From Shimia sp. SK013 (GTDB lineage: Bacteria; Pseudomonadota; Alphaproteobacteria; Rhodobacterales; Rhodobacteraceae), in contig NZ_LAJH01000011.1 of assembly GCF_001292625.1 (NCBI RefSeq), positions 62,001-126,000 on the forward strand: a stretch of DNA of 64,000 bases. Direction: 5' to 3'. The translations under genes were made by a program, and so were the position numbers. This document shows, piece by piece, positions 17,723 to 26,456 of this stretch. Within the stretch, counting starts at the first letter, position 1. Each line of letters begins with the position of its first letter. The notes under the pieces are model-generated. The model saw only the letters and a list, made by a program, of their open reading frames with translations, did no database searches and had not been told where the DNA came from.

Positions 17723-18310
17723 ATGCTTGCGACCACCCTATCGTTTGAAAATATGCATCAACATGGCGAACTGATGGTCAATCTTTTGAAAGCGCGTAAG
17801 CAGTCTTTCATTGTCCAGAACAACTGGGACCTGCCCGAAGCTGAGGGCATGGAGTATGATCAATATGACACGCCAGCCAGCCGCTGGATCGCCGTCCATG
17901 ACGGCGACAAAATTTTGGCTGGCATCCGTTTAACTCCCACGACGGCAAAATGTGGGATGTACACCTATATGATCCGGGATGCCCAGAAAGGTATGTTGGA
18001 CTCCATCCCTTCCGACTTGCTGGACTTCGAAGCCCCGGTAGATCCGGATGTTTGGGAATCCAGCCGGGTTTTTGTGTCCCACCTTGTTCCTGCTGAGCAA
18101 CGTACAGAGGTCCAGACACAACTGATGCTGCAGCTGATCGAAACATCTCGCGCGCTGAACGCGCGTCAGGTTTTGGGATTGGTGCCGGCAGTTTGGTCGC
18201 GTTGGATCGGACGATTGGGGCTGGTTGCCGAGCGCGCGGGGCCTGTGATGGTCATCGACGGCGCGCGCGTTCAAGTTGCTCGGATGGACCTGAATGCCGT
18301 TCCACACTGA
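17723..18310 (+). CDS. Acyl-homoserine-lactone synthase (LuxI family)
   Basis: 195 residues. The invariant LuxI residues are all present: Arg25, Phe29, Trp35, Asp46, Asp49 (in EYDQYDTP), Arg69 (GIRLTPT), Glu112 and Arg115 (WESSRVFV). These enzymes make N-acyl-homoserine lactone signals from S-adenosylmethionine and acyl-ACP. ATG 17723 was chosen over GTG 17681 because the family N-terminus aligns there. No luxR gene is adjacent or anywhere in the window, so it is an orphan synthase or pairs with a distant receptor. A REC-GGDEF-like gene converges on it from downstream. Confidence 0.93.
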   Translation: MLATTLSFENMHQHGELMVNLLKARKQSFIVQNNWDLPEAEGMEYDQYDTPASRWIAVHDGDKILAGIRLTPTTAKCGMYTYMIRDAQKGMLDSIPSDLLDFEAPVDPDVWESSRVFVSHLVPAEQRTEVQTQLMLQLIETSRALNARQVLGLVPAVWSRWIGRLGLVAERAGPVMVIDGARVQVARMDLNAVPH

Positions 18311-18331
18311 AGGCGTCAGAATTCAGACCGG

Positions 18332-18363
18332 CAAAAAAAAGAGGACCGGCTCTCAGCCGGTCC
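18332..18363 (-). terminator. Terminator between the AHL synthase and REC-GGDEF-like gene
   Basis: Perfect 9-bp arms at 18343-18351 and 18355-18363 with a 3-base loop. On the - strand the hairpin is followed by a run of about 8 U, so it terminates the REC-GGDEF-like gene. On the + strand the A run precedes the stem, so it is a weaker terminator for the AHL synthase. Confidence 0.88.
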
Positions 18364-18377
18364 ATTCAGCCTCGATA

Positions 18378-19457
18378 TCACCCGAAGGCCGTCGCGCGGG
18401 GATCTCCGGCGGTGTCTTCTTTCAACGCATCTTGCAATAGGACTTCGTACGCTCGACGCTCCATTTCGGTCTGAAATCCAGAGCGCGGCGCTAGCCGAAC
18501 AGATTTGCGCAACAAGGCGAGTACTTCCTGTTGGCTTTTGGCACGCACTTCCGCGCTTGCCGAAGCTTTTTGCAAAGAGAAGAGGGCCCCGGCGCGGGTT
18601 AACGACCGCAAACTGAACGCCTCGCCAACACAAATTTTGGCCGGGGTTTCAATGTCGCGCAGTGCAGGGCAGTATTCCAGCCGCGTGTTGAGATCGAGCT
18701 CGTATTTCGCATGCGAAAACCCACCGTTGCGTGGCAGTAAGCACAGAAAGACGCCGTTGCCGCGATATGCGGCCATGGCACCGTTGTCTGCCAACACAGA
18801 AACAATCTCGCTGGAGATGTCAGTCAGCATCTGCCTGAAGATGATTGGGTCTGACTTGTTGAATATTTTTTCCACGCCGGAAATCTTTACCGCAAAAACA
18901 GAACTGCGCAGCAATTTGGAGCGCGATAATTGCATGATGTAGTTTTCAAAAGCGACATAGCCCACCACCTGTGTCACGCCTATAACTTCGACGGGCTCGT
19001 TAAGGCTGTGGGTCGTGCTCTGTATTAGATCACGCTTAAGAGCAGTCATCTCAGAGGTTGATGCGGCAACCCGCTGTTGCTCCCCTACAAGCTTGTCCGC
19101 CACGCCTATGCGGCTGAACAATTCGAGGAAATCGAATGGCTTGGTGATGTAATCAGTCGCTCCGGCCGCAAAGGCACCGTCGATATACCGTTTTTGCGAC
19201 ATTGCCGTCAGCATTATGATCGGCGTTCGGGCATACCCCTTAGTCTTGCGAATTTTCTCAGCCAACGTGATGCCGTCCATGATCGGCATCTGGATGTCCA
19301 AAAGAAAGCAATCAAACGGTATCGTCTGACGCGCTATTACGCGAATTGCTTCTGGTCCGGATGGCACCGTAACCAATTCGTGATTTGTTTTGGCGGCCAC
19401 AGCTTCTGTAAGCAGCGCGCAAATGTTCTCGTCGTCGTCGACGGCCAAAATCTTCAT
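18378..19457 (-). CDS. Response regulator with degenerate GGDEF domain
   Basis: 359 residues. Receiver domain at about 1-120 is intact: LAVDDDEN (acidic pocket), FLLDIQMPIMDG (phosphoacceptor), IIMLTAMS (Thr) and YITKPFDF (Lys). Then a short coiled coil, and a domain at about 160-300 with GGDEF-like secondary structure in which the active-site loop reads AYRGNGVFLCLL, so the GG(D/E)EF catalytic motif is lost. It is therefore unlikely to make c-di-GMP; it may bind nucleotide or act by protein contacts. It converges on the AHL synthase gene, with a shared terminator. Confidence 0.85.
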   Translation of the reverse strand: MKILAVDDDENICALLTEAVAAKTNHELVTVPSGPEAIRVIARQTIPFDCFLLDIQMPIMDGITLAEKIRKTKGYARTPIIMLTAMSQKRYIDGAFAAGATDYITKPFDFLELFSRIGVADKLVGEQQRVAASTSEMTALKRDLIQSTTHSLNEPVEVIGVTQVVGYVAFENYIMQLSRSKLLRSSVFAVKISGVEKIFNKSDPIIFRQMLTDISSEIVSVLADNGAMAAYRGNGVFLCLLPRNGGFSHAKYELDLNTRLEYCPALRDIETPAKICVGEAFSLRSLTRAGALFSLQKASASAEVRAKSQQEVLALLRKSVRLAPRSGFQTEMERRAYEVLLQDALKEDTAGDPRATAFG

Positions 19458-19790
19458 TCTCAGCCCCTTCTTGGGTGCAAAAATTCCAAGTTCTACCCAA
19501 ACCGTTTCATACGCATGTGCTGACGTGAGTGTGTCAGCCGTTGCCTAGAAGGTGCCGTTGGAATGCGTCGAGAAAGGGGCGAAAGCTGGACCAATTGGAC
19601 TTTTTGACCAATTATCAAGAAATCGTTAAAGTCTGACGCTGGTTGGCGTCAAAAAGGGTGTCGAGCGCAGTTAAGCACCCAAAAGATGCGTGATTTATGG
19701 AACACAACGGCGCAATTACGGATCTCTTGAGAGGCTTTTGCGCTTCAATGATCTCCTGGTTTCGTCGTGGTGACTACGCAAAATGGCAGC
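19458..19790. other. Intergenic region between the REC-GGDEF-like gene and cobF
   Basis: 333 bases, upstream of the - strand regulator gene and downstream of cobF. No credible ORF. A perfect inverted repeat TGACGC-N6-GCGTCA lies at 19634-19651 and may be an operator or weak hairpin. No other structure was noticed. Confidence 0.45.
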
Positions 19791-20549
19791 TTATTGATCA
19801 ATTTTGCGCAGGATGTAGATGTCCATGATCCAACCAGATTCGGTGCGGGCTTGCGTGCGGGTCTGTATTATTTTGTCTCCGACCTCCCCCAATGGACCCG
19901 AGATCAGCGTTTGTTGTGGCATGCCAACGTAAGCTCCCCACCAAATGTGAATATCCGTCGGATCAAGGGAAGAGAAGGAGCACTCCCCATCCAGCATGAC
20001 GGCGACGCTGTCGGTCTGCTCGGGCCAACCGAATTCGCGCAGATTGCGGCCTGTTGTGATCAAAATAGGAGAGCCTAGTGTGTTGAGCGGAATGCCGTGA
20101 GCAGCGGTCAGCAGCTGAAGTGAAGTGATGCCAGGTACGACTTTTACCAGCAGCTGCATTCCGCGCGCGATCAACCGGCCCGCAATGCGCAAAGTACTGT
20201 CATACAGGGACGGATCCCCCCATACCATTAAAGCGGCGCGACCCTCTGCCTCGACATGGTCCATGAGCAGAGTTTGCCAAATGCCGGCAAGGGCATCGTG
20301 CCACGTATTGACGCCGTCGAGGTATTTAGGTGTGTTGGCATCGCGCACTGGGTAGTCAAATTCGATGATTTTTGGTGCGGTGCTTAGGATTTCGGCGGCA
20401 ATCATGCGGCGCAGGTCGGCGAGGTCGGATTTTTCCGCGCCTTTACGCGGCAACAGGATCACGTCGGCACTTTCCAGCGTCTTTATCGCCTCGCGTGTTA
20501 GGTGGTCGGGGTTGCCCGAGCCTATTCCGACAAGCGATAGAGTGATCAT
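19791..20549 (-). CDS. cobF: Precorrin-6A synthase (deacetylating) CobF
   Basis: 252 residues of the tetrapyrrole methylase fold: LVGIGSGNPDHLTREAI (SAM-binding N-terminus), LPRKGAEKSDLADLRRMI and MVWGDPSLYDSTLRI are CobF landmarks. In the aerobic pathway CobF methylates C-1 of precorrin-5 and releases acetate, giving precorrin-6A. It is the last gene of a - strand run cobL-cobE-cobM-cobB-cobA-cobF with 4-base stop/start overlaps, here with cobA. Its presence marks the oxygen-dependent route together with CobG. Confidence 0.95.
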   Translation of the reverse strand: MITLSLVGIGSGNPDHLTREAIKTLESADVILLPRKGAEKSDLADLRRMIAAEILSTAPKIIEFDYPVRDANTPKYLDGVNTWHDALAGIWQTLLMDHVEAEGRAALMVWGDPSLYDSTLRIAGRLIARGMQLLVKVVPGITSLQLLTAAHGIPLNTLGSPILITTGRNLREFGWPEQTDSVAVMLDGECSFSSLDPTDIHIWWGAYVGMPQQTLISGPLGEVGDKIIQTRTQARTESGWIMDIYILRKIDQ

Positions 20550-21268
20550 GGGCTCTCTGCCAGTTCACCAAACAAGATGATGCCGGGCGCTGAAGAAATG
20601 TCTTTGGCCAGCATTGTGGCGAGATCCTGCATGGTGGTTCGGGTCAATGTCTGGTCCGGATGGCTGACGTTTTCGGCTAAAAGTGCCGGGCAGTCGCGAC
20701 GCAGGCCGGCTTCAAAGAGCTTTTCCGCCAATTCGGGAAAGGTGCGTTTAGGCATAAACAGCACAGTGGTCGCACCGGGGTCAATCAGTGATTGAAGGTG
20801 CAGATCGCCAGGGAGGGCACCTGCAACATCGTGGCCGGTCACAAACTGCACGCGCCGCGCGACAAGCCGGCGGGTCAGCGGGATGCGGGCTGCGGCTGCC
20901 GCAGCACTGGCTGAGGTCACACCGGGGACAATCTCAAAGTCGATGCCGGCCTCTTGCAGTGCTGCAATCTCTTCTTCGAGGCGGCCAAAAATTCCACTGT
21001 CACCCGATTTTAGCCGCACCACCTTCGCCCCGCTTTTGGCGTAGTCCACCAACAGTTGACTTACGTGGTGCTGTTTAGGCGAGGGGCGGCCGGCGCGTTT
21101 GCCTACACCCACGAGGTCGGCTTCTGCGTTGGCATGCTCAAGGATCGGACCCGCGGATAGGTCGTCAAACAGCACAGCCTCGGCCTTCTTGAGGCGGTCC
21201 ACAGCCTTAAGGGTCAGTAGGGACGGGTCGCCGGGACCAGAACCTACGAAGCTGACAAAACCCGTCAT
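20546..21268 (-). CDS. cobA: Uroporphyrinogen-III C-methyltransferase
   Basis: 240 residues. VGSGPGDPSLLTLKAVDRLKKAEAVLFDDL is the N-terminal SUMT signature, followed by VGKRAGRPSPKQ, VRLKSGDSGIFGRLEEE and IVPGVTSASAAAAAARIPLTRR. It methylates uroporphyrinogen III at C-2 and C-7 to precorrin-2, the entry step into corrin synthesis and also siroheme. It has no CysG-type dehydrogenase extension. Both ends overlap neighbours by 4 bases (ATGA), so it is translated as part of the operon. Placement inside the cob operon suggests it serves B12 rather than siroheme. Confidence 0.95.
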   Translation of the reverse strand: MTGFVSFVGSGPGDPSLLTLKAVDRLKKAEAVLFDDLSAGPILEHANAEADLVGVGKRAGRPSPKQHHVSQLLVDYAKSGAKVVRLKSGDSGIFGRLEEEIAALQEAGIDFEIVPGVTSASAAAAAARIPLTRRLVARRVQFVTGHDVAGALPGDLHLQSLIDPGATTVLFMPKRTFPELAEKLFEAGLRRDCPALLAENVSHPDQTLTRTTMQDLATMLAKDISSAPGIILFGELAESP

Positions 21269-22578
21269 AGGTTGGCCTCTGCAATAAGATGGAAGAAAGT
21301 GCCTGTGACGTTGCCTTTGATTGAGCCCGTCTCGGGCACGGGGTTGCCGTCGGCATCGCCAACAATGGCTAGCGGTGCGTCAGGTTCATCCACTATAGTG
21401 GTGTAGTGGAACTCATGGCCGCGCAATCGCGCGCCGGAGTCAAAACCGGGCATGGGCGCCTGCAACGTGGCTTGTCGGTAGCCGAGGTGAAACTTGCGTT
21501 TCTCATATGAGGTCACAAGCCCCAAAAGGCCTGCCATTTCATGAGCGACGCCGTCCTTGTCGATCAGCTTTGAGCCTAGCGCCATGTAACCGCCGCACTC
21601 TCCGTGCACCGGTTTGGTTTCGGCGTGTTTGCGCAGTCCGCTTAGGTAGGTCTTGTTTGCAGCCAAACGACCCGCGTGCAATTCCGGGTAGCCGCCGGGC
21701 AACCACACGAGGTCGGCATCGCCAACAGGGGCTTCGTCTGCGAGCGGTGAAAAAGGCAGAATTTCTGCGCCTGCGTTACGCCATCCGGTCAAAAGATGCG
21801 GATAGGTGAAGCTGAAGGCCGCATCGCGGGCCAATGCGATGCGTTGCGCGGGCGGTTTTGGCAATGTGCCGGTTTTGGCGTCTCCGGCGCGCGCGGCGGA
21901 TTTGATGGCGCCAAGGTCCACGTGGTCTCGCAAGAACTTGGCATAGCCGGTAATGGCTTCTTCGAGATCAGGATGTTCGACCGCCTGAATGAGGCCAAGG
22001 TGGCGTTCGGGCAGGGTGAGATCTCCACGACGGGGCAGCACGCCAAGCACGTTGATGCCAGCTTGATCCATACCAAGGCGTGCCAGCCGCTCGTGCCGGG
22101 GCGACGCGCAGCGGTTCAGAATCACACCAGCGAAGGGCAGGCTCGGGTTATATGCCTTGAACCCCAAAGCAGTCGCCGCCGCGGATTGGGCTTGACCGCT
22201 TACGTCAATTACCAGAACCACCGGCCATCCCATCATCAATGCGGTTTCTGCCGAGCTGCCAAAGCCATTTTCGCCGCGTGTGGCGACGCCATCAAACAGC
22301 CCCATAGAGCCTTCGGCAACAACGATGTCGGCGCCCACGGCTCGTTCGGCGATGCCGCCCGCAAGCTCGGGGGGCATGGCCCAAGTATCAAGGTTAAAAG
22401 CAGGGCGACGAGCTGCTGCATGGTGAAACGCCGGGTCGATGTAGTCAGGCCCAGACTTGAAGGGCTGCACTTTGAGACCATCTTCGGCCAATGCACGCAG
22501 CAGACCCAACATGACAGTCGTCTTGCCGGTGCCAGAAGATGGCGCAGAGATCAGAATGCCTGGGGGCGGGGGTGTCAT
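21265..22578 (-). CDS. cobB: Hydrogenobyrinate/cobyrinate a,c-diamide synthase CobB
   Basis: 437 residues from the ATG at 22578, which has CGGAG 9 bases upstream; an ATG at 22587 is possible but too close to that site. The N-terminal synthetase domain has the P-loop SAPSSGTGKTTVMLGLLRAL and SGPDYIDPAFHHAA; the C-terminal glutamine amidotransferase domain has VHGECGGYMALG with the catalytic cysteine. It amidates the a and c carboxyls of hydrogenobyrinate using glutamine and ATP. The stop overlaps cobA by 4 bases and one base separates it from cobM. Confidence 0.95.
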   Translation of the reverse strand: MTPPPPGILISAPSSGTGKTTVMLGLLRALAEDGLKVQPFKSGPDYIDPAFHHAAARRPAFNLDTWAMPPELAGGIAERAVGADIVVAEGSMGLFDGVATRGENGFGSSAETALMMGWPVVLVIDVSGQAQSAAATALGFKAYNPSLPFAGVILNRCASPRHERLARLGMDQAGINVLGVLPRRGDLTLPERHLGLIQAVEHPDLEEAITGYAKFLRDHVDLGAIKSAARAGDAKTGTLPKPPAQRIALARDAAFSFTYPHLLTGWRNAGAEILPFSPLADEAPVGDADLVWLPGGYPELHAGRLAANKTYLSGLRKHAETKPVHGECGGYMALGSKLIDKDGVAHEMAGLLGLVTSYEKRKFHLGYRQATLQAPMPGFDSGARLRGHEFHYTTIVDEPDAPLAIVGDADGNPVPETGSIKGNVTGTFFHLIAEANL

Positions 22579-22579
22579 A

Positions 22580-23374
22580 TCAGTCATCTCCGTGTTGCCA
22601 ACTTGACCACGGGCTATTGGCCGTTTGTGGTCGATATCGGCGATCGTATTCGCTGGCGTATAAGCAACTTTCGTCAAATCCTTCACCAGCCAGCGCTGGC
22701 CCAACAAGGATCAATGCTGTGCGGGTGATATTTTCGGTCACATCCTGCGCTAGTGTTTTTAGAGTGCTGCGGATGATCTGTTGATCAGGCCAACTGGCGC
22801 GATAAACGACGGCAACTGGGCAATCCGCGCCATAGGCCGGTGTCAGGTCAGCGATCACCTGGTCGAGGTTGCCTATAGACAGGTGGATCGCCAGTGTCGC
22901 GCCGGTGGCCGCAAAATTGGTCAAAGTTTCGCCTTCTGGCATCGTAGACGCGCGGCCCGGCGTGCGGGTTAAAACCACAGATTGTGCAAGGCCCGGCAAG
23001 GTGAGCTCGGTTTGCAGTGCTGCGGCAGCTGCGGCGAAGCTGGGCACGCCCGGCGTGACAGAAACGGGGATACTTTCGGCGCGCAAGCGGCGGATTTGTT
23101 CACCCATAGCGGACCAGACCGACAGATCGCCGGAATGCAGGCGGGCGACGTCTTGGCCGGCGTCATGCGCTGTTTTGCATTCGGCCACGATAGCGTCGAG
23201 ATCCAGTGGCGCCGTGTTGATGACCCGTGCGCCTTGAGGGCAGTGCGAAAGAATGGCATCCGGCACCAACGAACCCGCATAGAGGCAGACCGGGCAAGCG
23301 GCGATTAGGTCGCGACCTCGTAACGTTAGAAGATCGGCGGCACCCGGACCTGCTCCAATGAAATGAACGGTCAT
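22580..23374 (-). CDS. cobM: Precorrin-4 C11-methyltransferase CobM
   Basis: 264 residues. [22 protein letters not shown] is the SAM-binding tetrapyrrole methylase N-terminus; [35 protein letters not shown] and [15 protein letters not shown] are CobM signatures. It methylates C-11 of precorrin-4 to precorrin-5. The ATG at 23374 overlaps the cobE stop by 4 bases, which decides the start against a longer frame reaching 23476. The protein ends with a 20-residue polar tail after the methylase fold. Confidence 0.95.
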   Translation of the reverse strand: MTVHFIGAGPGAADLLTLRGRDLIAACPVCLYAGSLVPDAILSHCPQGARVINTAPLDLDAIVAECKTAHDAGQDVARLHSGDLSVWSAMGEQIRRLRAESIPVSVTPGVPSFAAAAAALQTELTLPGLAQSVVLTRTPGRASTMPEGETLTNFAATGATLAIHLSIGNLDQVIADLTPAYGADCPVAVVYRASWPDQQIIRSTLKTLAQDVTENITRTALILVGPALAGEGFDESCLYASEYDRRYRPQTANSPWSSWQHGDD

Positions 23375-23736
23375 CGATGTACTCCACGTGCGATTGCGCA
23401 GGTGGCGAGCCGATCTTGGGAAACCACGCGCGGTCCTGTTAGCGTCGCTCCGTCCCCTGCCGCGACAAGCGCGCAAGCTTCCGCAACGGATCCGGTACCG
23501 CGTTTCTCACGCACTTTGCTGGAGTCGGTTATGGTCTGCGCTGACCGCATCAACTCGGTCGCTATTTCGATTACTGGCATGCCCAAAGCGCTCGCAAGTT
23601 CCTGCAGAGCGTCATTCTGCGCCTTGTCCGACGGTGCGGCGATCGCGGTGATTTTACGCACGCCAGTGGCCGCTAACGCGTTTTCTAGGCTTTCAACTGT
23701 GGCGGTGGCCCGAAAGCCGAACCCTGCAACGATCAT
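23371..23736 (-). CDS. cobE: CobE, CbiG-C-like cobalamin biosynthesis protein
   Basis: 121 residues. [20 protein letters not shown] is the CobE/CbiG C-terminal-domain start, with [12 protein letters not shown] and the closing [15 protein letters not shown]-type strand. CobE is found in most aerobic pathways, and it is suspected to handle an intermediate, but its reaction is unproven. The start at 23736 overlaps the cobL stop by 4 bases and has GGAG 9 bases upstream, so a 185-codon frame was rejected. Confidence 0.88.
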   Translation of the reverse strand: MIVAGFGFRATATVESLENALAATGVRKITAIAAPSDKAQNDALQELASALGMPVIEIATELMRSAQTITDSSKVREKRGTGSVAEACALVAAGDGATLTGPRVVSQDRLATCAIARGVHR

Positions 23737-24947
23737 TTGGACACACTCCATTGCACGATAGGATAGGCGGATTTCCAACCGCGTTTGCGGCCCAAGGAAT
23801 TTGCATGCGCCAGTTCGATACGCAAGAGGCCGCCGCCTTTTTCTGCGTGCCAAACGGCAAGCAATGCCTCTGCTTCTAGGGTGACAGCGTTGGCAACAAG
23901 GCGAGCGCCGTCCGGCAAGTGCGCCCAAACGTTTTCCAACATTTGCGCGCTGATACCGCCGCCAATGAAAATGGCATCCGGTATAGGCAGGTCAACAAGT
24001 GCAGCCGGGGCGGTGCCAGTGACCACTTTCAGTCGGTCGACGCCCAATTTGGCGGCATTAACGGTTATACGCGCTGCGCGGGCGGCGTCCGCTTCAATTG
24101 CGGTGGCTTGCGTCGTTGAGTGCGAGAGAAGCCATTCAATGGCGACTGAGCCCGAACCCCCGCCGATATCCCAGAGAAGTTCGCCGGGCCGTGGCGCAAG
24201 GGATGAAAGCGTTATTGCCCGCACGGGGCGTTTGGTGATCTGGCCGTCGTGATCAAAGAAGGCGTCGTCGATACCGGAACTCGTGGGTAGAGTTGACCCC
24301 GTGCCGCGAAACACCAAACCGACACACACTGGGTGCGCCACATCGGTAAAGTCATAGGTTGCCGCGGTTGCTTGCCGCACTCGTTCGCGAGGCCCGCCAA
24401 GGGCTTCCATGATGTGCATTTCGGACGCACCAAAGCCGTGATCCGTCAGCCATTCAGCCAACTCGCCTGCAGCAGCGCCGTCGCGCAGGGTCGCGATTGT
24501 GCATTGGCCCGCAGCCATTTGGCGGCGCAGGCTTGAAAACGGAGCGGCGTGAAGCCCAAGTGTTGTGGTTTTTTCTAGCGGCCAACCGAGTTTCGCAGCG
24601 GCCAAAGACATTGTGGACGGTGCGGGCAGGACCCGGCATTCCGCAGGGTTCAAATGGGCCATCAATGCGCCGCCAGCACCATGCCAAAAGGGATCGCCGG
24701 ATGCGAGCACAACCGTCTTGCGCCATCGTCGCGCGAGCAATACGGGAATGCCGTCGGCAAAAGGCACGGGCCATGTGACGGTTTCGCATGTCAGATCCGG
24801 CAGCAATGCCAGGTGCCGCTCGGCGCCCATTACGGTCTCTGCTTGCTCAAGTGCTTTCTGGCTTGCGAGCGACAGCCCATCTGGGCCATCTTCGCCCAGA
24901 CCAACAATGGTCAGCCAGCATTCTGTGAGCAGGGGATCACCTGTCAT
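23733..24947 (-). CDS. cobL: Precorrin-6Y C5,15-methyltransferase (decarboxylating) CobL
   Basis: 404 residues, a two-domain enzyme. The N-terminal CbiE-like tetrapyrrole methylase domain starts LTIVGLGEDGPDGLS and contains LASGDPFWHGAGGAL. The C-terminal CbiT-like domain has the Rossmann SAM motif LLWDIGGGSGSVAIEWLL and DAIFIGGGIS. It methylates C-5 and C-15 and decarboxylates the C-12 acetate side chain. The ATG (24947-24945) overlaps by two bases the ATG of cobK on the other strand, so the two genes diverge with no spacer. AAGGAG lies upstream within cobK. Confidence 0.94.
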   Translation of the reverse strand: MTGDPLLTECWLTIVGLGEDGPDGLSLASQKALEQAETVMGAERHLALLPDLTCETVTWPVPFADGIPVLLARRWRKTVVLASGDPFWHGAGGALMAHLNPAECRVLPAPSTMSLAAAKLGWPLEKTTTLGLHAAPFSSLRRQMAAGQCTIATLRDGAAAGELAEWLTDHGFGASEMHIMEALGGPRERVRQATAATYDFTDVAHPVCVGLVFRGTGSTLPTSSGIDDAFFDHDGQITKRPVRAITLSSLAPRPGELLWDIGGGSGSVAIEWLLSHSTTQATAIEADAARAARITVNAAKLGVDRLKVVTGTAPAALVDLPIPDAIFIGGGISAQMLENVWAHLPDGARLVANAVTLEAEALLAVWHAEKGGGLLRIELAHANSLGRKRGWKSAYPIVQWSVSK

Positions 24948-25680
24948 GATGACCAAACTCCTTATACTCGGCGGTACCACCGAGGCGAGCCTTTTGGCTC
25001 GCGCTGTGGCAGGGCAGGGCGTCGGCGCGGTATTTTCCTATGCCGGGCGCGTGGACGCGCCCAAGGCGCAGCCCATCACGACGCGGGTGGGCGGCTTTGG
25101 TGGCGTTGACGGTTTTGCGAATTACATCCGGCAGCATAACATCACTCATGTTGTGGACGCCACACATCCATTTGCCGCTCAAATGAGTTGGAATGCCTTT
25201 TTGGCAAGCGAGTCTGTTGGCGTTCCACTTGTTGCTTTGACGCGTCCGGCGTGGGTTGCGCAAAAGGGCGATGACTGGGAGCATGTTGCCGATATTGACG
25301 GCGCGGTTACCGCCTTGAACGGCTCGGCTCGGCGGGTGTTGCTGGCACTTGGCAAGCAGAATGTGCCTGCTTTTAGCGCACAGCCCCAGCATCACTATGT
25401 CCTTCGGCTCGTGGATGAACCTAAGGTAGCCCCTGATTTGCCTCATCACACCGTAGTTGTGTCGCGCGGGCCATTTGATTTGGCTGGCGACCAAGCGCTG
25501 ATGCGAAAACACAGAGTGGATTTGGTGGTTTGTAAAAATAGCGGTGGCGTTGGGGCCGAGGCCAAACTTGTCGCCGCACGAGAGTTGCGTGTGCCGGTCG
25601 TGATGATTAACAGGCCCAAGGTGCCGCCGCGCCGGGAGATGGCGACGATCAAAGCCGTTTTGGATTGGGCAGCTATCTGA
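24946..25680 (+). CDS. cobK: Precorrin-6A reductase CobK
   Basis: 244 residues (243 if the second of two consecutive ATGs is used). KLLILGGTTEASLLARAV is the NADPH-binding N-terminus; YAGRV, VVDATHPFAAQMSWNAF, VSRGPFDL and VCKNSGGVGAEAKLVAARELRVPVVMINRP are CobK/CbiJ landmarks. It reduces the macrocycle of precorrin-6A to precorrin-6B. It is the only + strand gene among the ring-building genes, starts head-to-head with cobL with overlapping start codons, and ends 23 bases from the convergent cobJ. AGGGGA upstream serves as ribosome site. A much longer frame opening at 24565 is not the gene. Confidence 0.94.
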   Translation: MMTKLLILGGTTEASLLARAVAGQGVGAVFSYAGRVDAPKAQPITTRVGGFGGVDGFANYIRQHNITHVVDATHPFAAQMSWNAFLASESVGVPLVALTRPAWVAQKGDDWEHVADIDGAVTALNGSARRVLLALGKQNVPAFSAQPQHHYVLRLVDEPKVAPDLPHHTVVVSRGPFDLAGDQALMRKHRVDLVVCKNSGGVGAEAKLVAARELRVPVVMINRPKVPPRREMATIKAVLDWAAI

Positions 25681-25703
25681 CCCGCAAAGTCGATGTTCGC
25701 CTG

Positions 25704-26456
25704 TCATATTTCCACCGATCGCGGCGTATACACTACAGGAGCGCCATCGCGCGCGATGATCCGCGTTTGGCTGGATCCCAGCAACACCACGGTTCTCATG
25801 TCAGCCATGTCGGGAGTGGTGTCCTGCAACGGCACAATCTTGATTGTCTGATCTGGGCGGGACACATTGCGGGCAAAGATCATCGGGCGGTTGTCGCCAC
25901 ACGCGGCCTTGAGCGTTCGTAGCGCCTTTTCAAATCCTTCGGGGCGGGACTTGGAGCGCGGGTTGTAAAACGCCATCGCGAAATCCGCTTCTGCCGCCAG
26001 CCGCAGGCGTTTGTCGATCAATGCCCAAGGCTTCATGTTGTCGCTGAGGTTGATGGCGCAGAAATCATGGCCCAGCGGCGCGCCGCAGGCCGCCGAGGCT
26101 GCCAACATGGCCGTGATGCCGGGCAACACACGGATGTCCAGATCGCGCCACGCCGGATCGCCATGTTCAACCGCTTCATAGACCGCCGCCGCCATAGCAA
26201 ACACGCCAGGATCGCCTGAAGATACCACAACAACCCGCTTGCCCGCTGCCGCCATTTCCAGCGCATGCCGCGAGCGGTCGAGTTCGACGCGATTGTCAGA
26301 GGGATGCAACGTGAGGTTCGGATTTTCAGATACGCGGTCCACATACGGAATATAGCCGACTGCATCGGTGGCCTGCGCCAGCGCTTCTTGAACTTGCGGC
26401 GTAACAAGGCGCGCGTCTCCGGGACCGATGCCGACGATCTGCACCCAGCCAATCAT
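25704..26456 (-). CDS. cobJ: Precorrin-3B C17-methyltransferase CobJ
   Basis: 250 residues. VQIVGIGPGDARLVTPQVQEAL is the methylase N-terminus; VGYIPYVDRV, VVVSSGDPGVFAMAAAVYEA and VLPGITAMLAASAACGAPLGHDFCAINLSD are CobJ signatures. It methylates C-17 and contracts the ring of precorrin-3B to precorrin-4. The ATG overlaps the cobI stop by 4 bases. It is the last gene of the riboswitch-led transcript, ending against cobK. Confidence 0.95.
   Translation of the reverse strand: MIGWVQIVGIGPGDARLVTPQVQEALAQATDAVGYIPYVDRVSENPNLTLHPSDNRVELDRSRHALEMAAAGKRVVVVSSGDPGVFAMAAAVYEAVEHGDPAWRDLDIRVLPGITAMLAASAACGAPLGHDFCAINLSDNMKPWALIDKRLRLAAEADFAMAFYNPRSKSRPEGFEKALRTLKAACGDNRPMIFARNVSRPDQTIKIVPLQDTTPDMADMRTVVLLGSSQTRIIARDGAPVVYTPRSVEI

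Noticed and set aside
19767-20078. + strand frame over the 3' end of cobF
   Set aside because: Antisense to a clear CobF C-terminus, with no ribosome site and no recognisable domain.
21796-22728. 310-codon + strand frame antisense to cobB
   Set aside because: It is a shadow of the GC-rich - strand cobB frame; CobB motifs are unambiguous and this frame shows no known domain.
24565-24945. N-terminal extension of cobK
   Set aside because: The frame is open by chance opposite cobL; the CobK fold starts at the ATG pair at 24946/24949.
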